Notes under the pieces: model-generated
What the model saw: only the letters and a program-made list of their open reading frames with translations
The model's database searches: none
What the model was told of the DNA's origin: nothing
Source: Valencia hispanica
Taxonomy: Eukaryota > Chordata > Actinopteri > Cyprinodontiformes > Valenciidae
Length of the DNA stretch: 64,000 nucleotides
NCBI GenBank assembly: GCA_963556495.2
Contig: OY747722.1
Span: 18,815,501 to 18,879,500, forward strand
Direction of reading: 5' to 3'
Shown here: one piece after another, positions 1 to 11,359 of the stretch
Layout: every line of letters starts with the position of its first letter
How positions within the stretch are numbered: position 1 is the stretch's first letter
Program-made: the position numbers and the translations under genes

Positions 1-43
1 GCTTGTATTAATCCAAAAGATACAAGTGTGTCATTAAAGTATT

Positions 44-346
44 TTACGAGTCACTTCCTAGGGCAGCAGAGATTAACGATAAATCTCCCAAGATAAGGAT
101 TTGATCATATTTCAGTGTAATTTCAGCTAGGAGGCCTGATAATTTGTCAAAAAAATCCTTATTGAATTTAGGTGGGCGACATACCAACACACACAAAATA
201 GGATAAGATTGGCCCAGTTCAAAAGTAATGAGATCAAAGCTGTTAATGCTTGTGATGAACAATCCCAATTTGCAGGGAATATGAGATTTAAAAATAGTTA
301 ACAGGCCTCCCCCATGGCCGGAAAGCCTGGGAGAGTTCAAAGCCAA
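44..346 (-). pseudogene. LINE endonuclease-domain fragment
   Basis: This minus-strand open frame of 100 residues resembles the middle of a non-LTR retrotransposon endonuclease. It has a GHGGGLLTIFKS stretch (the GRGGG-type motif of CR1/L2/Rex1 clades), then a VCRPPK motif, then ILGDLS where an active enzyme has GDFN. It lacks the N-terminal strands, the catalytic His region and the whole reverse transcriptase, and the GDFN Asn is replaced, so it is a dead 5'-internal fragment. It may continue a little upstream past 346 in a shifted frame. It could come from the same Maui/L2 family whose 3' half lies at 24.7-26.6 kb, but the two do not overlap, so that is inference. Confidence 0.6.
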
Positions 347-410
347 ATGAGACGGCAGGTGGAAGCCGTGTCATTTACGCAAACAGTCCCAAGTACCAGC
401 GCAGCATTGA

Positions 411-679
411 CGGAATGCAAGGAGCCTTGGAAAAGAAATGACTGGAGCACTGTACCCAGCCAGATCAAGAAAGACCTCCAGGAGATCTCCAAGGCAGCTC
501 ATGCTTTCACTCAACCCCCTCCACACTTACCACGACGACAGCGTCCTCTCCAATGCCAGGATGAGTGTGGAAACCTCCATAGGAATACAGGAACCCCAGA
601 CAACAGTGGCTATAGTAATTTCTGGTATTCGACATGTGAATTCATTGAATGATCTACAGGTAGACGGAGGTCCAGAAGG
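411..679 (+). other. Candidate coding exon or pseudogene piece ending at a splice donor
   Basis: The frame is open from 411 and runs into a strong 5' splice-site sequence, GTAAGT at 680-685. The peptide includes ATG at 438 and the segment SVETSIGIQEPQTTVAIVIS, which reads like real protein rather than AT-rich noise. A second frame (314-652) also has protein-like stretches such as NDWSTVPSQIKKDLQEISK, so the true coding sequence may be frameshifted, as in a decayed gene. I do not recognise the family and see no convincing acceptor upstream, because the LINE fragment abuts it. It could be a host exon, a pseudogene or chance. Confidence 0.2.
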
Positions 680-685
680 GTAAGT

Positions 686-1795
686 CTACCTGACCCTACA
701 GTCAACTGCTTACTAGTCAAATTTGTATTTTGCATGCTTTAATTTCAAAACAACTTTAATAAAAGTGATGGGTGGTTACTGCTTTAGAGCTCTACAGCAT
801 GATTGTCCAGGTTTTTCACAAATATGTTTCATGTTGTCTTTCTTCACAATAAAAAATATCTTTATATTGGAAACTATATATTACTATATATTGGACATTT
901 TTTACCTATGTGTGTTACAGCAAATATTTGATGTTCAGGTAGTGTAAAAATCAATCCGTTACATTCACTTTAACCGCTAAAATATTTACAATTTTTAAAA
1001 AATGAAAGTAATGCAGTGATCTGCGCTATACCTATGCAAGACAGTATTTACTAAACTCTCTTAAAAAGTTGTTTTTGCTCCTTATAAATCCAATTTTTCC
1101 TCCTGACTGAGTAGTTTTATTACTAAAGCCATATGGAGTAACTGATGGGAACAGACTATTATCTCCGTTTGAATGGGCTCTTTATCAGTCAAATTAAAGG
1201 ACTGAGTGGTCCAGAGAGTATATTTTACACGTTAGATCATTCTCCTCCTGTCATCATTTACTGCTGACAGGATTGTATGTTAGGGAAAGGCTGCTAATAC
1301 ATCTGTGCAGTACACTTGCTGCTAAAAAGGTTTTTTGTTTATTCTGCTAATTGAGAATAAAAGTGTCACTGTTGAAATATGGTAGCAGTTTGCCCCGAAT
1401 TGCTTTAGTTACAATATAGGGGGTTTGGTAAAAATAAAATGTGACAACATAAAGCGATTTAAAATAAAAAAAACCTCCATCTTTTTTCTTCAGACCTCTG
1501 CTTTTTTAGCTGCAGACGTAGCCTGTGAAAGTTTGAAACCTTAGGTGCTAAACAGGACAGGATAGAATGTGACGGGATCCAGTGACTTCAGTCTCAACCT
1601 TTTTGAGCCAATTACCACCAAAGAAGACATATTTTTATCCAGAAACACAGCACACATATCTCTTGAGGATTCAATGAATTCCACCGAAAGTCAATTGTGC
1701 ACAATGCTGAGACCTTTATATACAGTGATAGAGAAGTGTTGCAGGATTTGCCACATCAGATGTGATTGTGAGCTCAGTGTATGGTGTGTATGCGG
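686..1795. other. AT-rich stretch without recognisable genes
   Basis: I see only short chance frames, A/T runs and a short GT-rich tract near 1780-1810. No repeat family was recognised. Confidence 0.4.
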
Positions 1796-2110
1796 GGTGT
1801 GTTTGTGCGCGTGCGCGCAGCGCTAAGTGTGGTGAGTTTAACTTCCGCCCGGTGTGTATATGCGGGCAGTCGGGGTAGGCAGCAGCAGGAAAGTACGTGG
1901 AGTGTATTAATGTGCGTTGCAGCGATTAAAGCCCATCTCTCCAGTGACCCAGTGCCTTGACTGTTTTTCTATGCTCCACCACATCGACGCAAGAGACGGG
2001 AGTTAACCCTGGAGACGGAACGGTGTCTTAGGCCCTGGAGGATGTCTCTCCCCTGTGTCTCCAGACCACGGTCAGGGGGCTGAAGCAGGAAGGGTTAACA
2101 GAAGGGAAAA
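1796..2110 (+). other. GC-rich patch with LTR-like features
   Basis: Base composition changes sharply here to GC-rich, with CpG-containing runs (GCGCGTGCGCGCAGCG near 1807). There is an ATTAAA poly(A)-like signal near 1927 followed by a C/T-rich run, and the patch ends in GGTTAACA. This resembles the R-U5 part of an LTR and lies directly beside the better-defined LTR at 2127. No paired terminus or target duplication was found, so it could equally be a decayed CpG-rich element. Confidence 0.2.
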
Positions 2111-2126
2111 GATTGTGGTGGAAAAT

Positions 2127-2553
2127 TGTTATGCAATTAGGAATTAAGTGTATATTCTCTGTTTAGTGAATGCATCTAGGGTAAAATGACAAGGTTATTG
2201 CTCCAACTTAATGTTTATGATATATATGTGTCAGGTCACCAGAGAGACAGATGCCGGGGCAGTAAGATAACAGTCTGGCCTTCGGATGAGCTGCTTTATG
2301 CGTTGCTATGACTCTCATGAAGCGGTTACTCTGGAGCCGGGGCGTGAACGTTGGAGAAGACATCTACACAGATAAACAATGATTGCTGAATACTATTTAA
2401 GCGGTTATCTAGAAAGTTTGGTTAGGGTGATGCACGAGTAACTCTGTCCCCTCCATGGTCTGGCCAGACATTTTTGAATTAAATACTTAAACGCCTTCTG
2501 GGACTCAAGTCTTCTTTATTATGGAAACCCTGAGATACTTTTTTGCCATAACA
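2127..2553 (+). mobile_element. Probable solo LTR, 427 bp
   Basis: The segment begins TGTTATG and ends CATAACA, a perfect 7-bp terminal inverted repeat of the TG...CA type that LTRs carry. It has a TATA-like ACTATTTAA near 2392-2400 and an ATTAAA signal at 2478-2483 about 80 bp later, the order expected for U3-R-U5. No retroviral or Gypsy coding sequence lies on either side, so it would be a solo LTR. A clear direct target repeat is not visible, which lowers confidence. Confidence 0.45.
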
Positions 2554-2636
2554 GGATTGTTACCTCTAAATTTTACTACAAGTTTTAATGAGAGTCCTAA
2601 TCTTTTAGAAAATAGTAAAATATTAGAACTGATCTG

Positions 2637-2950
2637 ACTGCACAGTGGTGTAGTTGGTAGCACTGTTGCCTTGCAGCAAAAAGATCTTGGGTTTGAATTT
2701 TGGCCTGAGATCTTTCTGCATTAAATTTTCGTGTTCTCCCTGTGCATGCGTGGGTTCTCTCTGGGTACTCCAGCTCCCTGCCACAGTCCAAAAACATGGC
2801 TGTTAGGTTAATTGGTCTCTCTAAATTCTCCAGTTTAAGTCCTTATGTGCATGGTTGTTTGTCCACTGTTTCTCTATGATGCCCTCCGATGGACTGGCAA
2901 CCTGTCCAGGGTGTACCCCCCCTCTTACCCAATGACTATTGGAGATAGGG
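2637..2950 (+). mobile_element. tRNA-derived SINE-like repeat
   Basis: The head has a pol III box A (TGGTGTAGTTGGTAGCAC, 2646-2663) and a diverged box B (GGGTTTGAATTTT, 2689-2701) at tRNA spacing. The tRNA-unrelated body has blocks I recognise from a very common teleost dispersed repeat: GTGTTCTCCCTGTGCATGCG, then GGTTAATTGG, then GACTGGCAACCTGTCCAGGG near 2892. There are many substitutions relative to what is typical, so this is an old copy. The family name is not assigned. Confidence 0.6.
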
Positions 2951-3247
2951 ACCTGAGAGCACTGCTGAAGTGTTAAGGAAGTCATTTTTTGACAGCACAG
3001 TGATATCATGGGTATTGAACCCACATTTGATAAACTCCTAAATTTGTTTGGAATCACAATAGCTTGAATCACAATAGCTCTCTGTACATTCATCTGCGGA
3101 GGTACGGAGACACTCCATATTTTATGAAAACCAGAGACTATCTTTATTTTCCATGATGGGTGTATATGCAAAAAGCAATTCTTAATGGCATGGTAAATAC
3201 ATTTGGACTAAATATATCTCAAATTCAATCCAACCCACATGAGATAA

Positions 3248-5782
3248 CTGTTACTGGTACCCATTTACAAAAATGGCTGCTATGGCCTTCACATTGATAA
3301 TTCCACATGGATCCATATTAAGTTAGTTTGACAGAGCAAATGGAAATAAATGTACCAAATTTCATGCTTTTATCACAAAGTACACATTTGTTTTTAAGTC
3401 ACAAATCTGCATAACAAATGTTTGTTGTACAGATGCTCGTTACTAACAATTTTTTTTAGAATTTTTGACTTATTTTATTGTTTTGTCAGGATGAGGAGAA
3501 AACAGTATCTGGGGATAGCTGTGGCAGCAACTGTACTGTTAGACTGACATAAGGACATGGACATTAACAGATCCAGATGTTAAATTAGCCAAGAGTGTAA
3601 CATCTTATTCAAAATAAATTAAATGTAAAAAGAATAGACACAGGTGGCAGACTGTTTTAAAGATTGGTATAGAAACATGTATCTGTGAATTTAATTCAGA
3701 GACACACCTATATTTGCTACAATGTATTTCAGTAAAAGAATGAAGTTGGAAAAATACAAGCAGACTTAAAAAAGAGTAGTATAAACATGTTTCAGTTCAA
3801 AAGTGAGTTAGTTTTACCTTGTAGCAGCTTTAAAAAAAGTTGGATTTTTATGTCTGGAAAAGTCAGTTGTCTGTTAGTGTTCTGCCATCAGCAGTACAAG
3901 GTTGATGTACATATAGCAGATATGACCAGTCAGATGTGAACCAGCAGAGTCATTCAATGGCAGTTTTCACTCCCAAATGACCCTAAATTCAGGGACAATT
4001 TAGGTGGAAAATCCATCTGAACTCAATTTACTTGGATTTTGAAGCCGTCAAATGAATCTTTTTACAATCGCAGAAAACCACAACTTTGTGATCTGTTACT
4101 GGTACCCATTTACAAAAATGGCTGCTATGGCCTTCACATTGATAATTCCACATGGATCCATATTAAGTTAGTTTGACAGAGCAAATGGAAATAAATGTAC
4201 CAAATTTCATGCTTTTATCACAAAGTACACATTTGTTTTTAAGTCACAAATCTGCATAACAAATGTTTGTTGTACAGATGCTCGTTACTAACAATTTTTT
4301 TTAGAATTTTTGACTTATTTTATTGTTTTGTCAGGATGAGGAGAAAACAGTATCTGGGGATAGCTGTGGCAGCAACTGTACTGTTAGACTGACATAAGGA
4401 CATGGACATTAACAGATCCAGATGTTAAATTAGCCAAGAGTGTAACATCTTATTCAAAATAAATTAAATGTAAAAAGAATAGACACAGGTGGCAGACTGT
4501 TTTAAAGATTGGTATAGAAACATGTATCTGTGAATTTAATTCAGAGACACACCTATATTTGCTACAATGTATTTCAGTAAAAGAATGAAGTTGGAAAAAT
4601 ACAAGCAGACTTAAAAAAGAGTAGTATAAACATGTTTCAGTTCAAAAGTGAGTTAGTTTTACCTTGTAGCAGCTTTAAAAAAAGTTGGATTTTTATGTCT
4701 GGAAAAGTCAGTTGTCTGTTAGTGTTCTGCCATCAGCAGTACAAGGTTGATGTACATATAGCAGATATGACCAGTCAGATGTGAACCAGCAGAGTCATTC
4801 AATGGCAGTTTTCACTCCCAAATGACCCTAAATTCAGGGACAATTTAGGTGGAAAATCCATCTGAACTCAATTTACTTGGATTTTGAAGCCGTCAAATGA
4901 ATCTTTTTACAATCGCAGAAAACCACAACTTTGTGATCTGTTACTGGTACCCATTTACAAAAATGGCTGCTATGGCCTTCACATTGATAATTCCACATGG
5001 ATCCATATTAAGTTAGTTTGACAGAGCAAATGGAAATAAATGTACCAAATTTCATGCTTTTATCACAAAGTACACATTTGTTTTTAAGTCACAAATCTGC
5101 ATAACAAATGTTTGTTGTACAGATGCTCGTTACTAACAATTTTTTTTAGAATTTTTGACTTATTTTATTGTTTTGTCAGGATGAGGAGAAAACAGTATCT
5201 GGGGATAGCTGTGGCAGCAACTGTACTGTTAGACTGACATAAGGACATGGACATTAACAGATCCAGATGTTAAATTAGCCAAGAGTGTAACATCTTATTC
5301 AAAATAAATTAAATGTAAAAAGAATAGACACAGGTGGCAGACTGTTTTAAAGATTGGTATAGAAACATGTATCTGTGAATTTAATTCAGAGACACACCTA
5401 TATTTGCTACAATGTATTTCAGTAAAAGAATGAAGTTGGAAAAATACAAGCAGACTTAAAAAAGAGTAGTATAAACATGTTTCAGTTCAAAAGTGAGTTA
5501 GTTTTACCTTGTAGCAGCTTTAAAAAAAGTTGGATTTTTATGTCTGGAAAAGTCAGTTGTCTGTTAGTGTTCTGCCATCAGCAGTACAAGGTTGATGTAC
5601 ATATAGCAGATATGACCAGTCAGATGTGAACCAGCAGAGTCATTCAATGGCAGTTTTCACTCCCAAATGACCCTAAATTCAGGGACAATTTAGGTGGAAA
5701 ATCCATCTGAACTCAATTTACTTGGATTTTGAAGCCGTCAAATGAATCTTTTTACAATCGCAGAAAACCACAACTTTGTGAT
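3248..5782. repeat. Three tandem 845-bp units
   Basis: The block beginning CTGTTACTGGTACCCATTTA occurs at 3248, 4093 and 4938, exactly 845 bp apart. The three units read as essentially identical along their whole length. The third ends at 5782, where the sequence leaves the unit after TTTGTGAT. There is no open frame of note. Near-perfect identity means either very recent amplification or an assembly duplication. Part of the unit (AAAATGGCTGCTATGGCCTT) resembles a dispersed fish repeat, but I cannot name it. Confidence 0.95.
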
Positions 5783-6074
5783 CAAGAGTGATCTAGATTT
5801 CAAGGATTTATTTATAACTTCACCGTTAGAAACAAACCTATTTAGCCTACTGAGACTTCCATGAAAAGTTGCTATGTACTATTGTCTTATCTAAATAATT
5901 TTTACAACTGTCAAATTTCTTAGACTTAGAATACTGATTGGAGCTAATTCAGCTCTGGTCTTTCAATTTAGGACAGGTTTGGACTTTAGTTTATCAATCG
6001 AAATTTCCGATTAATTTCTCTCACAAGCTTCCAGTTGGAAGATGGAGTAACTGCCAGGGAGCTGAAACTCACCA

Positions 6075-6618
<544 letters not shown>

Positions 6619-6620
6619 TA

Positions 6621-7954
6621 CACTACTCTCAATAAGTTAGGGACATTGTGAGAGACTCAGTGGATGTCATACATATGGTGTTTGTTTCACCTCAGAAATT
6701 TTTGGGATAGGGAGGCAATTGTATTGGGGTGATAGACACCTCATTTTGTGTTTTCCACGTAATGACCTCACTGTGTACAGTGTGCCTTACATATTGGGGC
6801 CAACACCAAAAAATACTAAAGACAACCCTTTTCAATGTGGCATCAATTTCAACATTCTGTGGTTTCAAAAAGCTGTTACTGTCAGTAAGTCAACTTCATC
6901 CTTCAAACAGCCATGAAAACACAATGTCACTTAACGGACGAGGCAGTGCCTCCTGGCCGTAGTGCGCCTTCGGGTCGGTGGCAGGCAGTCAGATGTTGCA
7001 CGTGAACTCGGTGTCTCAAAGTGTTATCAGCAGACTTGCATCAAGACACAGAACTACTAGCAGAGTTCGTGACAGACCCAGGAGTGGAGCCGCACGAGTA
7101 ACAGACCACAACGATGACCAGTACTTAAGGACCTATGCACTCAGACATCGTCATACAACTGCCACACAGCTGCAGGCCCGTTTACTCCACCGCTTTGGCT
7201 TGAATGCCAGATGACTGTTGCAGGTGACTCCACTGACACCAAGACACCATTGTGAATGTTTGCAGTGGGCACAAGACCATGTGACCTGGACAATGCAGCA
7301 GTGGTCTACCGTCCTGTTCACTGACGAGCGCAAAACTGATTTGGTTATTGTAGATGGCTCAGTCATTGCATGTTCTTACCTCAGAGACATCATAGAACCC
7401 ATCATAATTCCCCAATTCTGCCAACACACCCCCAACCTTCTGTTCATGCATGATAATGCTCCACCACATCGTGCCAGAATTGTCACAGCTCCACTTCAGG
7501 CAGTCGGAGTGCCTCATATGGTATGGCCAGCAATGTCTCCTGACCTGAACCCCATAGAGCACGTTTGGGACCAGCTGAAGCAGAGACTGGATGATCTTAC
7601 CCCACCCCCACGTGACCTGGCAGAACTGCGTTTAGCCTTGTGGAAGAGTGGAACGCATTGCCTCAGGACAACATCATGAGGCTAGTGAGTAGCATGAGAC
7701 GTCGCTGTCAAGCTGTCGTTGTGGCAAATGGTGGAAACACCCGCTACTGACATTGTCAATGTGTGTTATTTGGGGCTATCCTTGTTATTGTCTACATTTT
7801 TGGGGTAATAAATTTTACACTAATGAAAATGGTGTTTCTTCTCATTCATTATTACTAATATCAAAGGATACGTTTATATATTTTATTGAAATTCAGACCA
7901 AATAGGAATAGCACTCATGGAAATAACAATATTCCTAACTTATTGTGAGTAGTG
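6621..7954 (+). mobile_element. Tc1-like transposon A, full-length ends, 1.33 kb
   Basis: The left end CACTACTCTCAATAAGTTAG at 6621 is matched, inverted, by CTAACTTATTGTGAGTAGTG ending at 7954. Both ends are flanked by TA (6619-6620 and 7955-7956), the duplicated target of Tc1/mariner elements. The encoded DD34E transposase is broken (see the pseudogene entry). The element is shorter than typical 1.6-kb Tc1s because of an internal deletion. Confidence 0.92.
6913..7750 (+). pseudogene. Tc1-A transposase, frameshifted and internally deleted
   Basis: This would be a DDE cut-and-paste transposase. The N-terminal helix-turn-helix region is readable (VSQSVISRLASRHRTTSR, then RPRSGAARVT). The frame breaks with a stop after FGLNAR at about 7212. 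The catalytic region resumes with LFTDE, HDNAPPHRA and SPDLNPIEHVWD, with 34 residues between the second Asp and the Glu, which fits DD34E. Between TDE and TDLV the usual block of roughly 50 residues after the first catalytic Asp is missing. A further frameshift near 7650 separates the C-terminus (SMRRRCQAVV...NTRY). It cannot encode an active enzyme. Confidence 0.9.
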
Positions 7955-7956
7955 TA

Positions 7957-9658
7957 TGTCTACCCTATGCTAATGGGATAGTTGGTGTACTATTAATATC
8001 TTTTAAATTAACACTAAAATAAAGTTTAGTTTATTGTTTTAGTCTCAGGACCACATTTGGCTTAGTTAAATGATTTGGGTAAATCCAAAATCCATGAAAT
8101 CTAAACTAGATTGTTCTACAGTAATATTCTATTTCAGAGAACACATCAGCAAGCCTTTTTTTATTTGAAACATTGGGACCACTGTAGACTAAGACAACAT
8201 AAAAACCACAATATTGTCAGATCATGTATGAAATTATTTATGGAAAGTAGAAGACTAGTATTAACCAGATCAATATTTTGATGTTTTTTTTATGTTTCTG
8301 TTCAGTTATACCATAAAGGTATTTTTTTGCAGAATGGTGTTTGTCAGGGAAGTTGGGTGTTTTGGGGGCTAAATGTGGTACAGGAAAGTTAGTCAATTTA
8401 GCTTAAATTAGAAGAGCTAATTTGCACAAGACATAAAAAATTAGTTGTTTGCAGTGAAGTAAGAAATTACTTAAAGGGTCACCCCACACAGAGACATGCA
8501 CATACAAAACTCTTGTTGTTCTGTAAGATGCACTGATGGCTGCAATTCACAGACTTTAATTTGCCTGTTAAAGCCAAGCTGTAGCACAATCATGATTAAC
8601 TGCAAACTGATGATGTTAAATTTTATATAAACACACAATCAACAGCTCTAAAGTCCTGTAAGGGGCTGCTTAGCACTTTGAAAATTAAAACAATTAACCT
8701 CCACAAAGCATTAGAAAGCTATAAATCCCTTCAGGTGTCCTTGCTTCAGAGTTTTCAGTCTGAAGCAGCTCCACTATTAAAGGCACAATAGACTTAAAGC
8801 CGTGCAGAAGCCTTCACACTACTTAAACAGTTTTATAATAATTACAACTACAGTCTTGAATGTATTTTATTTGGGTTCTATGTGGTACAAATTAATGCAT
8901 AATTGTAAAGTAGAGAGAAAATTAATTGTGGTTTTAAAAAAATCTTAAAAGTATTGTGTACACATTTATTCACTCTTTACTCAACCTCTTAAATAACGCT
9001 CTTAAATAAACTCCAGTGGAACAAATTGCCATCAAAAGTCACTTATGAGTAAATAGAGTCCACATGTGTGTATTTTTATGTATAGCTTTTCTCTTTAAGT
9101 CTCAGAAGACTGTTAGAGAATATTAGTGAACAAACAACTTTATGAAGACCAAGGACAACATCAGACAGGGCAGTAAAAACGGTTGTGGAAAAGTTTAAAC
9201 TATTAGATCGTTAAACAATCACTTTACACATCATCTTGAAGACTGTTCAAACTATTATCTGAAAATGAACACAAATACATTGCAGTTAACTGACACATAC
9301 GAGGGGGGGCGGGGACAAGTATAACATTAATCAAAAGAAAAGAGTGCCACAAGTCACATAGGAGATGTAACAATGACGTGGCAAGATGAGGCTAAAATTG
9401 ATCTTTCTGGCCAACCTGCAAAATGCGAAGTGTGGTGAAAGACTTAGACCCTAAACACACCGTTCCTACCATAAATTATGGTAGTGACAACATCACGCCA
9501 TGAGGTGGGCTTTTCTTTTGGAGGGTCAGAGTAGGCAAACCTAAAAGAAAAAAAGTTTAAAGGGTGCAAAAGACTTGAGAATTAAGAATGAAGATGTACC
9601 TTCCATTATGACAATAACCCTAAAAATACAGTAAGAGCTGCAATGAAATGGTTTAGAT
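7957..9658. other. AT-rich spacer, no gene seen
   Basis: I find no supported ORF, RNA gene or named repeat. There is a poly(G) run near 9303. Confidence 0.4.
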
Positions 9659-11351
9659 CACATGTGTCAAATTCAAGGCCGATTGGGCCAAATCCGGTCC
9701 ATCTTAACTATTTATAAATAGTTATGGTGACCACATAAATAGAATCTTCAAGATAAATTGTGTGCTTAAATGGTATCAACCTAATCAAATCTGTTTTTAT
9801 TTGCATAGTGCCAAATTACATTAATGTGAAAGGATGTTCAATATTTTTCAAAGACTTCATGACACGAAGTTGACATTTTTAAACAGAACATATAATAAAG
9901 AAATCCGAACCCAATGGACTATTTCAAAGTTATAAACATGCATTACATAATCCTACTGAAAGCAAAAAAAAGCTGCGGTGACTAGCATTTTACTCGTACT
10001 GTATCGCCGCGCACTGAACAAGTAGAAAGCTGGAAGTGACATAAGCGAGAGAACACGTGCTAGGTTTGTTGTCACATTTGACAGCGGCTTTTCAACTGTG
10101 ACAGGGACCGCTATTTTCTGTTTTTGACAAAAGCCACAGCCTGTTATGAAAGAAACATTTGAATTACAATACAAATCAGGGTTCTAAATATAATTTACAA
10201 GATTCTGGCTTTAAGTTTTTTTTTACTTAACCTGTTACTGCCATTCTAACTACCACTTATTTTTGGCTTGTGCACAAAAGTGCAGACCACCCAAATACTT
10301 TTACTCACTACAGTAACATTTTACATCCCACATGCTTGTGAAGCATCTCATTAAAAAGCTCTGGACTGCAAGTGCTACACAAAATAGACAATATTGTTTT
10401 GAATATCTCTAAAAATAATAGCTTTTTAATTCTCAGAAATACACAATGGTGGGAAAAGTAATTTATATCCTACCTTTCTTTTAGCTATTCACTAATTAAA
10501 TTCTTCTTGTACCAATATCTCACACTATATTAATTTATGGAAAATACACTTTGATACAATTATCCAGTTATTATTTTCTGTTGATTATTAATTTAGGACG
10601 TTTTCAGACGTCAGAAAAAAGACAAAAGTAAAACAAAAACACTACATGTTAATATTATTAATCTCATTTAAACCATTTTGTTAAATATTTGAAAAGAAAA
10701 GAAGCCACGATTAAAAGATATTTCTAATCCTTACCAATCTGTGTTTCCCTGACATCTCTCCGCTGTCACTTCTTCTGCTGCTATGTTAGCTTCATCGTTC
10801 TCTGACCCGCTTTCTTCTGCCATCTCGGTCGTTGTGTACGGCTCATACCTGTATGGCTCGATGCCACTGCCACATCTAGAAGTACCAGAACCGGCTGCAT
10901 TTTCTACCTCAAAAACCATCTCAAGGCTAGAACTGGAGGAAGAATCTTCCGAGCCTTCAAATATGAGCGCCTCCATCATGCATGACAGCGGAGTTTTCGG
11001 ACTTTGTCGCTGACGTCACATAATGCATACGTAGTTTTGAAGCCGCGCTTAAGCTAATCTTTTTGAAATTCTAATTATCGTGTAAAATCAAGTCTGTTCG
11101 GCTCATAAATGTACACAACCACATACTTTGACAAGTTGCATTATGCCACAATACATTTACATGAAGTCAGCTTCGTGTCATGAGGTCTTTAATTGAAAGA
11201 AGTACTCATCGAATGATGAGACTGGTATTTATTTATATTTTAACAGTTTGGTAATGGATAGTAGAATCAGTAGTTTTGGCAACAAACGGCCTTTTTTATA
11301 ACTTTCGAGATTTGGATTTGGCCCAAAAAGAAAATGAGTTTGGCACCCCTG
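9659..11351. mobile_element. hAT-type non-autonomous transposon with 8-bp target duplication
   Basis: The left end reads CACATGTGTCAAATTC. The right end, reverse-complemented, reads CAGGGGTGCCAAACTC, matching the CAGGGGTG-type ends of many vertebrate hAT elements. The 8 bp outside are GTTTAGAT (9651-9658) and GTTTATAT (11352-11359), one mismatch, the length hAT elements make. The arms share further diverged inverted blocks: GGGCCAAATCC near each end, and TCATGACACGAAG near 9857 against its complement near 11174. No transposase is seen. The interior carries one exon-like ORF on the minus strand. Confidence 0.75.
10735..10979 (-). CDS. Exon-like ORF inside the hAT element, ending at a splice donor
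   Basis: The frame starts with two Met codons and gives about 81 residues: an acidic Ser/Glu-rich head (EDSSSSSSLEMVFEVE), a short GIEPYRYEPYTT motif near residue 39, and an acidic tail. It ends precisely at a canonical 5' splice site, TTG|GTAAGG, in which the next in-frame triplet is a stop, as expected for a first coding exon. An EPYRYEP-like motif in an acidic N-terminus reminds me of the multicopy fish and invertebrate proteins labelled P2X7-like (intracellular ballast domain). That is recollection, not proof. The matching downstream exon was not found within the element, so the gene here is probably incomplete. It could be a transposon passenger or a captured host exon. Confidence 0.45.
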
Positions 11352-11359
11352 GTTTATAT

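Noticed and set aside
2637..2710. Functional tRNA gene
   Set aside because: Box A and B are present, but box B is degenerate, no cloverleaf acceptor pairing is evident, and a SINE body follows.
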